Source: Tubiluchus corallicola (lineage: Eukaryota > Priapulida > Priapulimorpha > Priapulimorphida > Tubiluchidae). Taken from it: 64,000 nt of DNA. This document shows, piece after piece, positions 41,301 to 52,239 of the stretch. The position numbers and the translations under genes are program-made. The stretch spans positions 372,001 through 436,000 of the forward strand of contig JAQGDQ010000093.1 of the NCBI GenBank assembly GCA_030141605.1, in the 5' to 3' direction. The notes below the pieces were generated by a model. That model ran no database searches, was not told the origin of the DNA, and worked only from the letters and a program-made list of their open reading frames with translations. Numbering within the stretch: the first letter of the stretch is position 1; each line of letters begins with the position of its first letter.

Positions 41301-42798
41301 AACCAGGAACAAGCAACAACAAGAAATATATTCGTAGCTTTAATTCCAAATGGTACCGACGGAAAAATTGGCTAAGCGGCTAAGAAGTAAAAAATGCTTT
41401 GTTTGGTACCCGTGTTTAGGATTTTCTCAAGTTTATGTATAATATTTTCGTATGCTCGTTTGTTCAAAATTACAACATTAAAATTACAAATGTTTATTTC
41501 GTTTTACACTACTAAAACAATGGCAAAAAATTTTTGTAACAGCACCCCACTAATTTTAGTTACAACCTGCCACTGGTCCTGAGGAATGATTATACTAACC
41601 TGCTTTCATTATATTGTGACTAATATAACAGAAAATTGGCTAAAAATTTACCTGTGACTAAAATTTCGGCTAAAAAAATTGGAGGGGAAGTTGGCCGTAA
41701 ACCATGAAGCACACTCCTGAGCGGGGGTGATTATATCTTGGTTCTCAAGATGATCACCAACTCTCTACCAGTTAGAGTTAACACCACGAGAGGACAACCC
41801 AATGCAATCAGGAGATGTCGCAGGTGCGGGAGACATGCAGAGAGTCAGGTTCACGTACTTCAACAGTGCATAACAGTAAACAATGCCATATCACGAAGGC
41901 ACAATGCACTGTGCGAGGTGCTCGCCGAAGCCTTGAAGGGGCAGGGCTTTACGGTCGTCAGGGAACCTTGGTTCGAGATCAACAGAACAAGGTACCACCC
42001 AGACAACCTGGCGACCAAAGGTGGTCATACGTACGTTATCGATCCGACCATCTCGGCAGCAGGAAACATCTAATCGCTTAGGGCCAGGTGCAGGGACAAG
42101 GCCCTGAAGTACGAACCGATCCTCGATGCCGTCAAACAGCGGTGCGGCTCTGCCACTGCCTCGTCGCACGGCATCTGTGTGGGCTTTCGTGGGGAATGGG
42201 CAGGAGGAGAGAACGACGTTCTTCTGAAGACACTCGGTCTTCTGAACGTCAGAGCCAAACTAGTCCGCTCGGCGATTAGAGGCTCATGTATGGTGTTTAG
42301 AAAGTTCCTGGGAAGGCAAAGGAGGGAGACCTAGGTCATCTCCTGCGCAGGATGTCACTCGAGTTCTTACATCCAAATGTGTGAAAGGTTTATACCTAGG
42401 GGAAATCCAACTACTCTATGAGTAGCCGGTGGATACCGTACCTTTACGGTATCGAAAAGGCGAGTTTTGTTGGGTCTGGAGAAATCCAGTTCCCACGGAA
42501 TTGACGGATTCCGTATCTTTACGGAAGAATTTGGAATTTGGCAAGTTTGACTCGAGTCAAAAATCACACAGGTGAACAGATCCGACACCTGTGAAATCTG
42601 ACAAAATAAAATAAAAATAAAACCTAAAACATGAGACACGAGAATGCATACTGAGACCATCTTTAGTAAAAATATCTTAAACATTACCTCCGCTAATTTT
42701 TGTTTGAATTGGGCTACTGTTGTTGCCGCGGTGATCCCGCTGAGCACGTGTTGACCGTGTTTGCTTTTGCATCGCAGGTGTAGAGCCTTACCTGCCAT
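38341..42798 (-). CDS. YOD1: YOD1/OTU1 ubiquitin thioesterase
   Basis: OTU-family cysteine deubiquitinase; in the known family it works with p97/VCP in ER-associated degradation and related quality control. Two coding exons, 42798-42688 and 39183-38341, give 317 residues (human about 348, with a longer N-terminus). Residues 6-80 form the UBX-like domain (LHLRCKSKHG...SGDTLIIEE). The OTU domain follows with catalytic Asp127 and Cys130 (VPSDNSCLF), WGGAIELSIL and His236 (YDGLHYDPL). The C-terminus carries the family C2H2 finger (RCLVCD...SHALSSGH) and ends in HTNFGEV. The start ATG is followed at once by a donor-like GCAG|GTAAGG inside the exon, which might be a cryptic site. A TTTATT (AATAAA on the minus strand) near 38085 is a possible polyadenylation signal. 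The 3.5-kb intron holds an R2-type relic and two TIR elements. Confidence 0.95.
39313..39992. mobile_element. pogo/mariner-like MITE, family F, best copy
   Basis: Left end cagtaaactccgcataactc and, inverted, right end cagtaaactccccataactc, with TA on both sides. Four tandem subunits of about 60 bases (aactcaaagaatttcagcgg) lie at the left. It sits in the YOD1 intron, its near end 130 bases from the exon 2 acceptor. Confidence 0.75.
40800..41575 (+). mobile_element. hAT-like element, family N, longest copy
   Basis: Starts cagtggcggctcatctatag and ends acaacctgccactg. Flanks ctcctggg and gtcctgag agree at six of eight. Longest of three copies, noncoding. It lies in the YOD1 intron. Confidence 0.7.
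41708..42333 (+). pseudogene. R2-type non-LTR retrotransposon, 3' end of ORF (zinc knuckle and restriction-like endonuclease)
   Basis: Opposite in strand to YOD1 and inside its intron. The frame opens near 41708 (TLLSGGDYIL) and reads a CCHC knuckle (CRRCG...HVLQQC), then RHNALCEV, VVREPW, HPDN and YVIDPT, the signature order of R2-clade restriction-like endonucleases. A single in-frame TAA at 42071-42073 interrupts it. The same frame then continues (KALKYEPILDAV, GFRGEWAGG) to a natural-looking stop near 42333. The reverse transcriptase is absent, so this is a 5'-truncated, probably dead copy. Its GC content is visibly higher than its surroundings, suggesting fairly recent insertion. Confidence 0.85.
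42334..42625 (+). mobile_element. Probable 3' UTR and tail of the R2-type relic
   Basis: Sequence after the endonuclease frame contains several short inverted repeats (for example ccgtacctttacgg and cacaggtg/cacctgtg) and ends in an A-rich aaaataaaataaaaataaaa run near 42602-42622. This is the expected place and form for the 3' UTR of such an element. The boundary is inferred. Confidence 0.5.
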
Positions 42799-42871
42799 CT
42801 TTTTGTTTACCTGTTTATAGAAAAATATTCATCTGTACACGTCAACCAAATATAGATCCCGTTAATTGCAT

Positions 42872-43245
42872 TAGGGGGGGGAGCATTCTCTACGAGAAAG
42901 CAAATTCGAATCGAATTGGGACTTTCAAATTCGAATCGAACCAAATTTCAGTATTTCGAATTGAAATAGAGAGTGAAAGATCTTCGAACTACCAGTAAAA
43001 ATTAGTCTTGCAAAGATCATGCATACTACTCGATTTTGTTCTGCAGTAAAACCACTAATAGAATGTTTAAAATTTTGCACAGAAATCATAAATAAATTAT
43101 GCTAATTGCATGATGTTTCAAGGGTTTTAATAATAAAGAACATATGTGGGGCAGAGATATTCGAATCCATAGTTTTAGATTCAAATCGAATGTGAACTAA
43201 AAAAACTCATTCGAATCGAATTCAAATGTTCGATGATCACCCCTA
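42872..43245. mobile_element. Family H element, copy
   Basis: Ends tagggggggggagcattc and, inverted, taggggtgatcatcg; the interior TTCGAAT-rich blocks and ccactaatag match 10726-11121. It lies just upstream (5') of YOD1. Confidence 0.6.
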
Positions 43246-45189
43246 ATCTACAGTACTTTCTATTATTTCAACAATAATTTTATGAAGCTGTAAGAAGTTT
43301 TTCTTATACAGGACTTACAAATCCACTGACAAAATATGTGGCAGAAGCACAAATTTCTGTCGTATAAGAAAATATTTTTTTATTTTTGTTACAGGATTTC
43401 GTTAACAAGTTCTTTGAATGGATACATGTGCATTTTATACAAATTCCTCATTATTAAAAGATGCAATTATTTTTAGCTCTGGAACGATGATAAAATTATT
43501 AATATAAGCTAAGCACAGCCAGAGGTAGAAAGGTTGCAGGAATCAACTAAAGTGGGTTAGGGAAGCTTTTAGCATTAGATCATCAATCTAGTATTCATAT
43601 CAATGTTTGACTTTAGTAATTTTAGCATTAATTCTGGCCAGAACTACAACAATATGAAACAAATGGGATATTTTATATTACTTTTATTGGTTTAAAAAAA
43701 GATTTACATGTTCACTTGAGAGACAAGTTTAGAGAGATAATGTAAATATATAACGCGAGGCGAGAAAACGTGTGATAAAACGATTAACAGAGGTTTAACA
43801 AGAGAGACAACTATGGGCAAAATGCTAAGTTACAGACTTCGCCCTGTCGATCTACGGTAATGTTTCCTAACAAATCCTTTCTTAATAAGCAAAGTAGTTC
43901 TACCCCCTTTGATTCTGTTGTAACACTTAATTATATAATTTACAGTTCTTTGTACTGTACCTTTGCTTGTAAGTTTGTTTATATTACTACATGTATACCT
44001 TTATCTGAAAAGGGAACACTGGTTGCAGGTTACTGGCGAAAGACTCTTTCTACAGGCAACAAGTAGCAACGCAACGATTTCGTTATGTTTTTCTCCCTGC
44101 AGTCGCTAACTATTTTCAGACGTTAAATTTTAATCAAGCTTGCCTTTGAGACAACGATTTTGAAGTTTACAAAAATGGAATAACACTTACGAGGAAAATG
44201 TATCACAACTTGTAAAATAACTAGTCAACAACTCATACGGTGACGTCACTTTTCATTAGCGCCCTCATGTGTACAAAATGGCAACATTTAGGAAATGTAG
44301 AAAATTCTTTTTTGGCTAGTGGTCTGTGGCAAAATTTTTTATTATAAATTTGCAAATTAGTTTAAAGGTAAAGACTAGTTTTAGCGGATTAGTAATAATT
44401 TATGTAGATGGCTACACCAGTGCTTTCATCACTTTCCTATAATCAGTATAGTGGCATAATTATTACACCATTGACCAGAAACATCACAGGTCAATATTAC
44501 ACAAACGTCAAACATGAAGGACCTAAAGCATTGACCAAAATACAAACCAGACGTTTTTCTAAATCTAAAACATTTATTTTCATTTCATTTACATAGAATT
44601 GTCTTAATGTAAAGAGAAAACAACGAGAGTTAAGATGTCGAACACAACAACAACGCTCAGTTTTACACTTCAGGTGTAAAACATTTACACATTCATAACA
44701 CAACTACACTAGTTACATAGTAAATAACTTATTAGTATAAATTCCGAAAAATTGACTAAAAATTACAATATGTTTCATTGCTACACAGAATGAACTGCAG
44801 TAGTGCAGGCATATAGCTATTGCAGCAAATATAGATGTCCTAATGTGTCACAGAAGTTCAAAATCTGCAAAAACACTGGTAAAAAATGAATAAAAGAATT
44901 TTCCTTCGTCCAGGAAAATTCAAAAAGTCAAAACGAAAAGTTCAACAGTAAAGTCGCAGGTTTTCAAAAATTTAAGCTCTTTCAAAAGCACAGTGACACC
45001 ATAACAAAGTTTTTTCACAAAAACAAAACGCCACGGCTAGTGTACATGTATGAATACTCTGTAAAGAATTTACTTTTGTACAAATCATCGTACTGAAAGT
45101 ACCACTGTACTAATCTATAAGCTTAATTTCGTATAAAACTATACACTACAAATCTGTCCCACTTCTACACAAAATTAATGCAGAACTCT

Positions 45190-45373
45190 ACAGTCAAACC
45201 TCTTCATACTGGCCACTTTCAGACTACAAGAAAAGTTGGCATAAAGCAAATTTGGCATTATAGCAAGGTAAATTAACACATGCATGTGTCTATGCAAATT
45301 TAGATGTTTTGTTTTCCTAAAAATCTGCGAGGTTGGCATTATAAAGAAGGGTGTTATAACGAGGTCTAACTCT
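45190..45373. mobile_element. Short pogo-like MITE
   Basis: Left end cagtcaaacctcttcatact and right end ataacgaggtctaactc pair as an imperfect TIR. A related left end lies at 46930. Noncoding. Confidence 0.5.
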
Positions 45374-45852
45374 ATTTTGGCAATAACATAATCATGTCTA
45401 AATCAGCTTATGCGTATAAATTACAATCCAGTCTGAGTGGCTAATACCCGAATCATAGCAAACCATAAACAAAATCTCAGAACTCTGCCATAAGAAAACA
45501 GCTAAAAAATCTCAAGTGACCCAAGAAAAAAACACAGCTTATGGATACAAAATCTGAATCAGCCGTCTAAAAATCACACACGCACGCGCACACATACACA
45601 CACAGGCAGGACTTAGACAGTAAAATCTAAACAAAACGTTTCACAATTTAAAAGCACAGGGTGTTATTTGACGTACATGTTAATTTAAGCCGTGATACGG
45701 ACGTTTACTACCATAGTTAATCTTAAAAGGGCTCGTCTTGTATGTCCCAAACTGTTACCCACTTTACAACTGTGTGTGAGGATTTACAAGCACGTAAGAC
45801 GAAGCACTTTTTTTACAAGTGTACATCTGCATAGCACACATCCCATGCTCCA

Positions 45853-46188
45853 TTAAAGGAAAAGCTAACGCTTTTACATGTGCGCCATTTAGCGAATTTT
45901 GGCAATACTTTTAAAGATTACTGAAAAAATAAAAAACTCTATTTTAATTTTGAAATATGAACTAATAAATGATTGACTGGTCTGCCATGGGAAGGTCATG
46001 AAGACTAGCCTTCGCCATTTTTATCTTGATTTTTTCGCTGTGCATAAATAATATTTGTCGTCAAACTACTTTGCAAATGCAATTGAAGGTAGAGTAAACA
46101 TAATACATACAGCTGTTGCAAAATTTACAATCATATCTGTAGTTCACATTCAGATTCTGCCTAAGAAATGGTATTCGCTTTCCTTTAA
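45853..46188. mobile_element. TTAA-flanked short TIR element
   Basis: TTAA-AGGAAAAGC on the left and GCTTTCCT-TTAA on the right, about 336 bases, no coding content. The termini resemble those of family A but the interior is different. Confidence 0.5.
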
Positions 46189-47002
46189 TGTTTACATAGT
46201 CATGTTCGCAATACCTTGAATAAAATCTGGGTTTACCATTTCTAAAGTCAAAACGAAAGTTTGAGGAAACGACCACGTGGCGCTACATTCGGCGATAAAA
46301 GTCAATTATTCAATACTAAAATGCTTTAAACACAGGCGACACAAATTACACAGTAAGCCTGATTCATCAGTCAGCGCAGTTTGGACAATAATAAAAAATT
46401 AAGAAAAACAGTTTATCCAAATAACACACACATACACACGCACAAGCACGTCTAAAATAAGTAATAATTTGCATGCTACAGCTAAAACATCGTCTTATAA
46501 TCTACAAATTTAAGAACACGTCAATTCGTTACATAGTCCATAACAAGACAGACCTGGACAAGTTAATAAAACAGCTTGCTAACAATACGCAAAACAATAA
46601 TTAAATATCAGAAACTAAAAGGCAGCAAACACACGCAATTATAATAATAATAATCATTTTGCACACAATACATTTCATCGGAGTAATTAATGTATTAAAA
46701 CAGGTAGTAACCTATACATGATACATACTTCAAGTATTGCCATACATATAAATCCATGATGGCATGTTATGAGGACCTGAAACACAGGCTAAATATATTT
46801 ACATTATCAATGGCCTGTACAAGTACAACCCAGCATTCGTTATATCAGAACTTATTGTACACGCGTTGTAGGCCATGAAAAAATCTAAAATTTACACCAG
46901 AATTTTTACAAGTAGGTAAAAACTTCTACAGTCAAATCTCTCTATATTGTCCCCTCCGGGACTCCTGAAAAAGCTGGTGTTATGCGAGTTTGGCGTTATA
47001 GC

Positions 47003-47308
47003 TAGGTGTGAGCATCGAACGTTAGTATTCCATTCAAACAAGTTTTTTTAATTCGACTTTGATTCAAAGCTAAAGTTATAGATTCGAATAATTTAGAACT
47101 TCCACTACATACGGTATTTATCATCGTGCAATCAGCACAAATTATTAGTGTCTCACTGCTGGAGAAAATCAAATAATATACCTGATCCGTGTAAGACTGC
47201 TTTAGGGATTTGAATTTGAGTCCGACTCCAGGATACTGAAATTCTGTTTGATTTGAGTTTGGAAATCACAAATTTGACCTGAATTCGCTGGTGGCGAATG
47301 CTCACCAT
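47003..47308. mobile_element. Family H element, diverged copy
   Basis: Starts taggtgtgagcatcgaac and ends gcgaatgctcacca. It appears inserted in the sequence cagtcaaatctctctatat..., which resembles the element at 45190-45373. Confidence 0.5.
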
Positions 47309-48922
47309 ATATTATAATGACTTACATTCATACATGCAAGTCTGTGCCAATACAGACATTATGACGTTTTACTGAAAATTAAGGCATTAAGTGAAGTTGG
47401 GATTACAATGTTATTAAAATTGCCAAAAACGTTACATGGTATATTAAATCAGTTTAGACATAAATTTCCAGAACTTTCTGAAAACATTTTAGAAAATCTG
47501 ATGTGCACAACAGAGACATCTGTTGCCGAAATCTGGAATGTATGTTGCACATCTTATGCTCCGCGCCACAAGTAAAACAAATGTTTTACATATTCTATCA
47601 GTAATTACTTAACCGTTACAAACAAGATCGACATAGTAAAGTATGATAAATACAACAATAAACAGACTCATGCAAGAATTATAAGCTACTTTATATGTAA
47701 AAGTATTGTTAAATGTATTATAACACAAATTGTTGTTATCTTTAACATAGTTCGCTACCATGACGAAATTCGTGCAGACCTGCCATAACGAGAGTAATAT
47801 GCAACAAGCAGTCTGACTTTTATTCGCAAAATTTCTTTGATGCAGTACGGCGGAAAAATTTCATAAATTGCATCCACATCGCAGATTTTAAAATTTCATA
47901 AACAGTAGCGCAACTTTGCAAACATAGGCCATAATAAAATAACGGCAAAGACCCTAAATTTTATCAAACACCGGCTGAATTGCTGCCCTATCCCGCAAGT
48001 TTCTGCTTCTGTCGTCTTGTTTTGCATCAAGTCAAGCACAATCAGAGCGTAGTTTCCATTGCAAACAATGCAATAATCTCAACATAGCAGCCAAAGGCGC
48101 TTGTATGCACAAGTGTACCTGCATACCTGTACAACAGTTAACAGTTTAACAAACCTTGCCTGCTAAATTAAACAAGATGGGACATTAGGCACACGTTAAA
48201 GAAATCCTACCACACAAATTTGCTCGACTTTACACTCAATACTTGGGGTAGTTAACGTCAGTTGTCACTGGAAACTTCTAGAAATGATGGTTGAACCATT
48301 TGCGGGTTGCCGCAAGAGGTTTCGTGCAGTTCAACGAGATTTTTTTCCAAATCATGGCTAGCAAATGACAGATAAGTTATCCCAACTGGGCACACGGCAA
48401 CATCGGGAGGACAGAGAAATAATGTAGAAAGAGAATTTCTGCAGAAACTTCAAAAATGCTTACACACGAAACCCTGTGTTGAGCAAACACAAGACGCTTC
48501 CTGTTCTGTGAGAATGCTGCACAATAAAGTACGCTCACATTCACAAATCAAATTTGCCATAGCAGACCAACTTTTTTCTACCGCAAATACTCGATACGAT
48601 TTTGTGACGCTCTCGAAAGTAAAACCGTACCGCAAAGCAGTACATAACATCGGTGCTGGTCGACTTCAAAGCACTTGAATGTAACGGTAGCGGTGCTTGA
48701 ACTGTAAGAAATCATGTTAGCACGGTTAAGCTAAATGAAATGTATTTAGCTGAACAAAAGAAAGGCCACATGTTAAGACCTTCCGCACAGATCTGTATCT
48801 CTTCAATTGCACATTTCATGTACATTATATAGTAGTTTTTAATTTTTATGTACAATACTGTTAGTATAATGGTCATACTGTACACGCATAGAAACAATAT
48901 ACCTGTACGTATAAGACGACAA

Positions 48923-51175
48923 TTATCGCTGACGTTTAGTCCGTTGAGATTTGGTAGGTGGCGGCACCTGTGTTTTTGGTGGGCCCTTATTATCTTTTTC
49001 TGCTTTCTTTTTCGTGCCACCATGCGTTTTTGCATGCAGCTTGAGTTGCGACGGGTATTGGAATTCTTTACCGCACGTTTCACATGAGTGTTCGGCAGTT
49101 TTCTTGTGCGATTTTTTGTGAGCGTTCAACTGCGACTGCTGCTCGAACACTTCGTCGCACGCGTCGCACTTGTACTCTTTCGCAGAAGGAACTTTGTGCG
49201 TCAGTTCATGTTTAGCGAGAGCCGCTTTAGATCGAAATGTTGCGTTACACTCAGCGCACTGGTGCCCACCCGTCACCTTGTCAGCATTCTCCAGTAACTT
49301 CTGAGATTCCTTTCTGACTCGACCGACACGCGACACACTCTTGACGAGTTTCGCGCACACCAGCTCGTGCTCGGTTAACTGCTTCTTTGTGTCAAATTTT
49401 TCCGAGCAGCCGTTGCATTTATAGAGTTTGGAAGCATCATGACCAAGTTTATGTTGTTCAAAAGCATGTTTCTGCACAAAGGCCTTTCCGCACTTTTCAC
49501 AGTGGTACGGTTTGTTTGCCTCGCTAACGTGCCGTGTCACGGAGTGGTAGTGCAGATCAATTTGCTGCTTGAATGTCTTCCCGCACACCTCGCACGGAAA
49601 CGAGGTGTTCTCTCCATGGAAACGTTTATAGTGCGTGTTGTAACTCTGCGGCGTGGCAAAGTTCTTGTTGCAAAGCTCACACAGTGTGGTCTCCAATTCT
49701 TCGATCCCGGGTGGCTCCTTTGCATTCTGGTGCGTCTTCATGTGTTGGGCCAAAGCGGCAGCACCAGCAAAGTTGTGGCCACACACTTCACACTTCAGTT
49801 CTACGATGACAGCCGGTTGCTTCTTGTGCACAGAAGCGGCATGAACGTCGCAGCTCTTCTTGCTGGGGAAGGTCTTGTTGCAGTGGGAGCAAGGAAAAGC
49901 CTTGGCGTGCCCCTTACAATGACTCTCCCACTGATGTTTTGAACTAAACATTTTGGTACAGAAATCGCAAGGGAACGGCGGTGCCACGTCTGTACCGTTA
50001 TGAAGCCGTTGATGAGCTTGTAAGACATTAGTGTCATGATACTCCAATCCACATACGACACAGAGAGAACCGTTCTCCACCACCTGTCCGTCTCCAGTCT
50101 TCATGATGTCACCGGGCAAGTCAGTCTCTGTGTGCTCAATCTCCATCATCTCCGAGATCAAGCTTTCGTGCGGTATGTCATGCACCATGGCAACGTGGAT
50201 CTGCTGCTGAGGCTGCAGAGGAACTTGCGACTGATCTTTGCTAGCCACCAGAGCGGCTAGTTCGCCGTGACCTTCTCCGATTATGACGTTCTTTATTTCG
50301 ATGTTACTCGGTTCAACTAAGTTCTTCTTGATGGTGCTAGCCTCGGCACCCAACGATAGATTATCTTCGCCTGTGTCCATCGTAATGGCCTCATCAATGT
50401 GATTGACTTTACACACGTCAAAGTTCAACAGCTCCATCGGAAACTTGCAGTAGGTGTGGTCAATGAGGTGAAGAAAAAACGGCTTTTCAAAAAACCGGTT
50501 CTGTGACGGCCGTTCAGGTTTATGGTCACTGTGTCCCGCTGGACTGTGAGGTAGCTCATCATGTCGATGATCGCCGCCGGCTTTTGTCTTATCTCCAGAT
50601 TTTCTACGGACATTTGGGGTCTTTTTAGGACCAGCGGCAACAGCTTTCACGGATTCTTTCGGAGGTTTCAAAGACGTTTTATTAGCAACTACCTCTATCG
50701 CTTTCGTTTTTGCTTCATTTTCATCTTTGACAGTATCGCGATGGCCATCCGAAACAATGGCTGCCATTTTTGGTTTTCTTCCACGTTTGCGCTTCTCAAC
50801 AACCATGTCATTTGACTTTGTTTTAGCAGCAAAATCTTCTCTTACGCTTTCATCTTCACTAGATTTTTCGTCAACTTCTCCGATTATGCCTTCATCGGAT
50901 ACTTTATTTTCCACTACTTTAACTTTTGTGGTGCTCGTCTTTGGCGTTGGCGTCTTTTGATTCGCAAGAATGCGCTTTGACTTCTCCCTAGTCGGCCTCT
51001 TTTCAGGAAGTGTCGGTTGCTCTTCAACGACCGCTTTAGTTTTGTTTGGTGCTTCTGACTTTTGCTGAGTTTGTTTAGGCACTGTCTTACTTGAGGCGTT
51101 TTTGGGCGGTCGTCCGCGACCTCGCTTCACTGGGGGCACCGGTGGCTCCTCCTCTGTTGCTCTGCGCTTTCTCAT
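48923..51175 (-). CDS. AT-hook and C2H2 zinc-finger protein, 11 fingers
   Basis: One coding exon of 750 codons. An acceptor lies about 20 bases before the ATG, near 51196. The N-terminal 230 residues are Lys/Pro/Ser-rich and disordered in character, with two AT-hooks: KRGRGRPPK at about residue 18 and KRKRGRKPK at about residue 130. A less basic middle part (LLNFDVCKVNHIDEAITMD...) separates them from 11 fingers beginning with LCVVCGLEYH. Linkers are irregular rather than TGEKP-type. One finger (YKCNGCSEKF...HELVC) ends in Cys rather than His. The C-terminus is Lys-rich. A chromatin- or DNA-binding nuclear protein is likely; no orthologue is recognised. Confidence 0.9.
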   Translation of the reverse strand: MRKRRATEEEPPVPPVKRGRGRPPKNASSKTVPKQTQQKSEAPNKTKAVVEEQPTLPEKRPTREKSKRILANQKTPTPKTSTTKVKVVENKVSDEGIIGEVDEKSSEDESVREDFAAKTKSNDMVVEKRKRGRKPKMAAIVSDGHRDTVKDENEAKTKAIEVVANKTSLKPPKESVKAVAAGPKKTPNVRRKSGDKTKAGGDHRHDELPHSPAGHSDHKPERPSQNRFFEKPFFLHLIDHTYCKFPMELLNFDVCKVNHIDEAITMDTGEDNLSLGAEASTIKKNLVEPSNIEIKNVIIGEGHGELAALVASKDQSQVPLQPQQQIHVAMVHDIPHESLISEMMEIEHTETDLPGDIMKTGDGQVVENGSLCVVCGLEYHDTNVLQAHQRLHNGTDVAPPFPCDFCTKMFSSKHQWESHCKGHAKAFPCSHCNKTFPSKKSCDVHAASVHKKQPAVIVELKCEVCGHNFAGAAALAQHMKTHQNAKEPPGIEELETTLCELCNKNFATPQSYNTHYKRFHGENTSFPCEVCGKTFKQQIDLHYHSVTRHVSEANKPYHCEKCGKAFVQKHAFEQHKLGHDASKLYKCNGCSEKFDTKKQLTEHELVCAKLVKSVSRVGRVRKESQKLLENADKVTGGHQCAECNATFRSKAALAKHELTHKVPSAKEYKCDACDEVFEQQSQLNAHKKSHKKTAEHSCETCGKEFQYPSQLKLHAKTHGGTKKKAEKDNKGPPKTQVPPPTKSQRTKRQR

Positions 51176-51477
51176 GTTGCAACCTTGCTCGCACCTCTGA
51201 TCAAAAATAACATGAAGTTTCTACTGACATCAGCTTGCTCTATGAAATACAAAAAACATGTTAGACATGTAACAATGCCAACAAGAAAAAATGCAAACTT
51301 AAAGCATATTAAAAATTGCTTTCTTAAGGTTACATCAACTGTGGCGCTCTAGTTCAACTTAAAACCATTAAAAACTTAATAGTCATTTAACTAGTTAGTA
51401 CCAAAAAGAAAGAAACTAGTACGATATTAATAATCCTGTATGCATAAGTAGTAGGCCTGTAAGGATACATTGATGTA

Positions 51478-51830
51478 CACTCATATCTCGGTTTGCCAGA
51501 CAAAAGCTGGGAGACGTCGGTCCAAAATTGCGGATTGTCCGTATTTCCTGATACTAAGTTAATACAGTAGGTGCCGTGTATTAGATTCACGGTGATGTAG
51601 AATTAATCGCCTAATAGTCTCAAAAGCATCTAGTACTGGCTGCTTCTGACGCACGTGTCGTTACACGTTTCTCTGTTGCACTGACGTAATGATGTAAACA
51701 AAGTAACAGCTCGCCAACTAGCGGTCAGCTCGCGAAACAACGGACTGTGCCCGTAGTACGTGGGACTTTTAGTGGTCCACATTTTGTCCAAAGTTTCTGA
51801 AATCCGTATCTTGATACATATTGTATCCCG
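51478..51830. mobile_element. pogo/mariner-like MITE, family B copy 3
   Basis: Left end cactcatatctcggtttgcc is well kept. The interior blocks (aatacagtaggtgccgtgta, atctagtactggctgcttct) match the other two copies. The right end is degraded. It lies just upstream of the AT-hook zinc-finger coding exon, in its inferred first intron. Confidence 0.65.
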
Positions 51831-52239
51831 AAGTTAGTATCATATCGTGATCTAGATGTATTATTGCAGTCCTAGTAAGTAGCTCAAAAAATAAGTAATC
51901 AACAGTTCACTAAACTTATTTCTGAAATAACGTATTTCACATTTACTAAACCATTAATTTGATTTTGTGTACTAATTTTTATTGAGCAATTTTTCCACCA
52001 ATGCACTAAAAGAGTTTGCTTTAATTTCTAAATGAATAACTGACAGTTAAAAAGGCTTTGCCTAGAAGTTAATGCAGGAGTTTCAATTGTCAAGATTTAC
52101 ATATTGTTATACAGCACAAATTCTGCATGGTAATTATCAGAAACAATTTTGCACTATTATTGCTGTTAAAATGTATACTTTTTGTCGGACTTGAAACTGG
52201 GGTAGTATATGAAAAACCATCCTGTCTTCCTTTAAAGGG

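Larger units (their letters stand above)
43246..48922. other. Intergenic stretch with few features
   Basis: Apart from the small TIR elements at 45190, 45853 and 47003 and a CA-rich run at 45580-45605, I see no gene. The part next to 48922 is probably the 3' UTR of the AT-hook zinc-finger gene, but no clear polyadenylation signal fixes its length. Confidence 0.4.

Noticed and set aside
49439-49942. 167-codon plus-strand frame
   Set aside because: Antisense shadow of the AT-hook zinc-finger coding exon.
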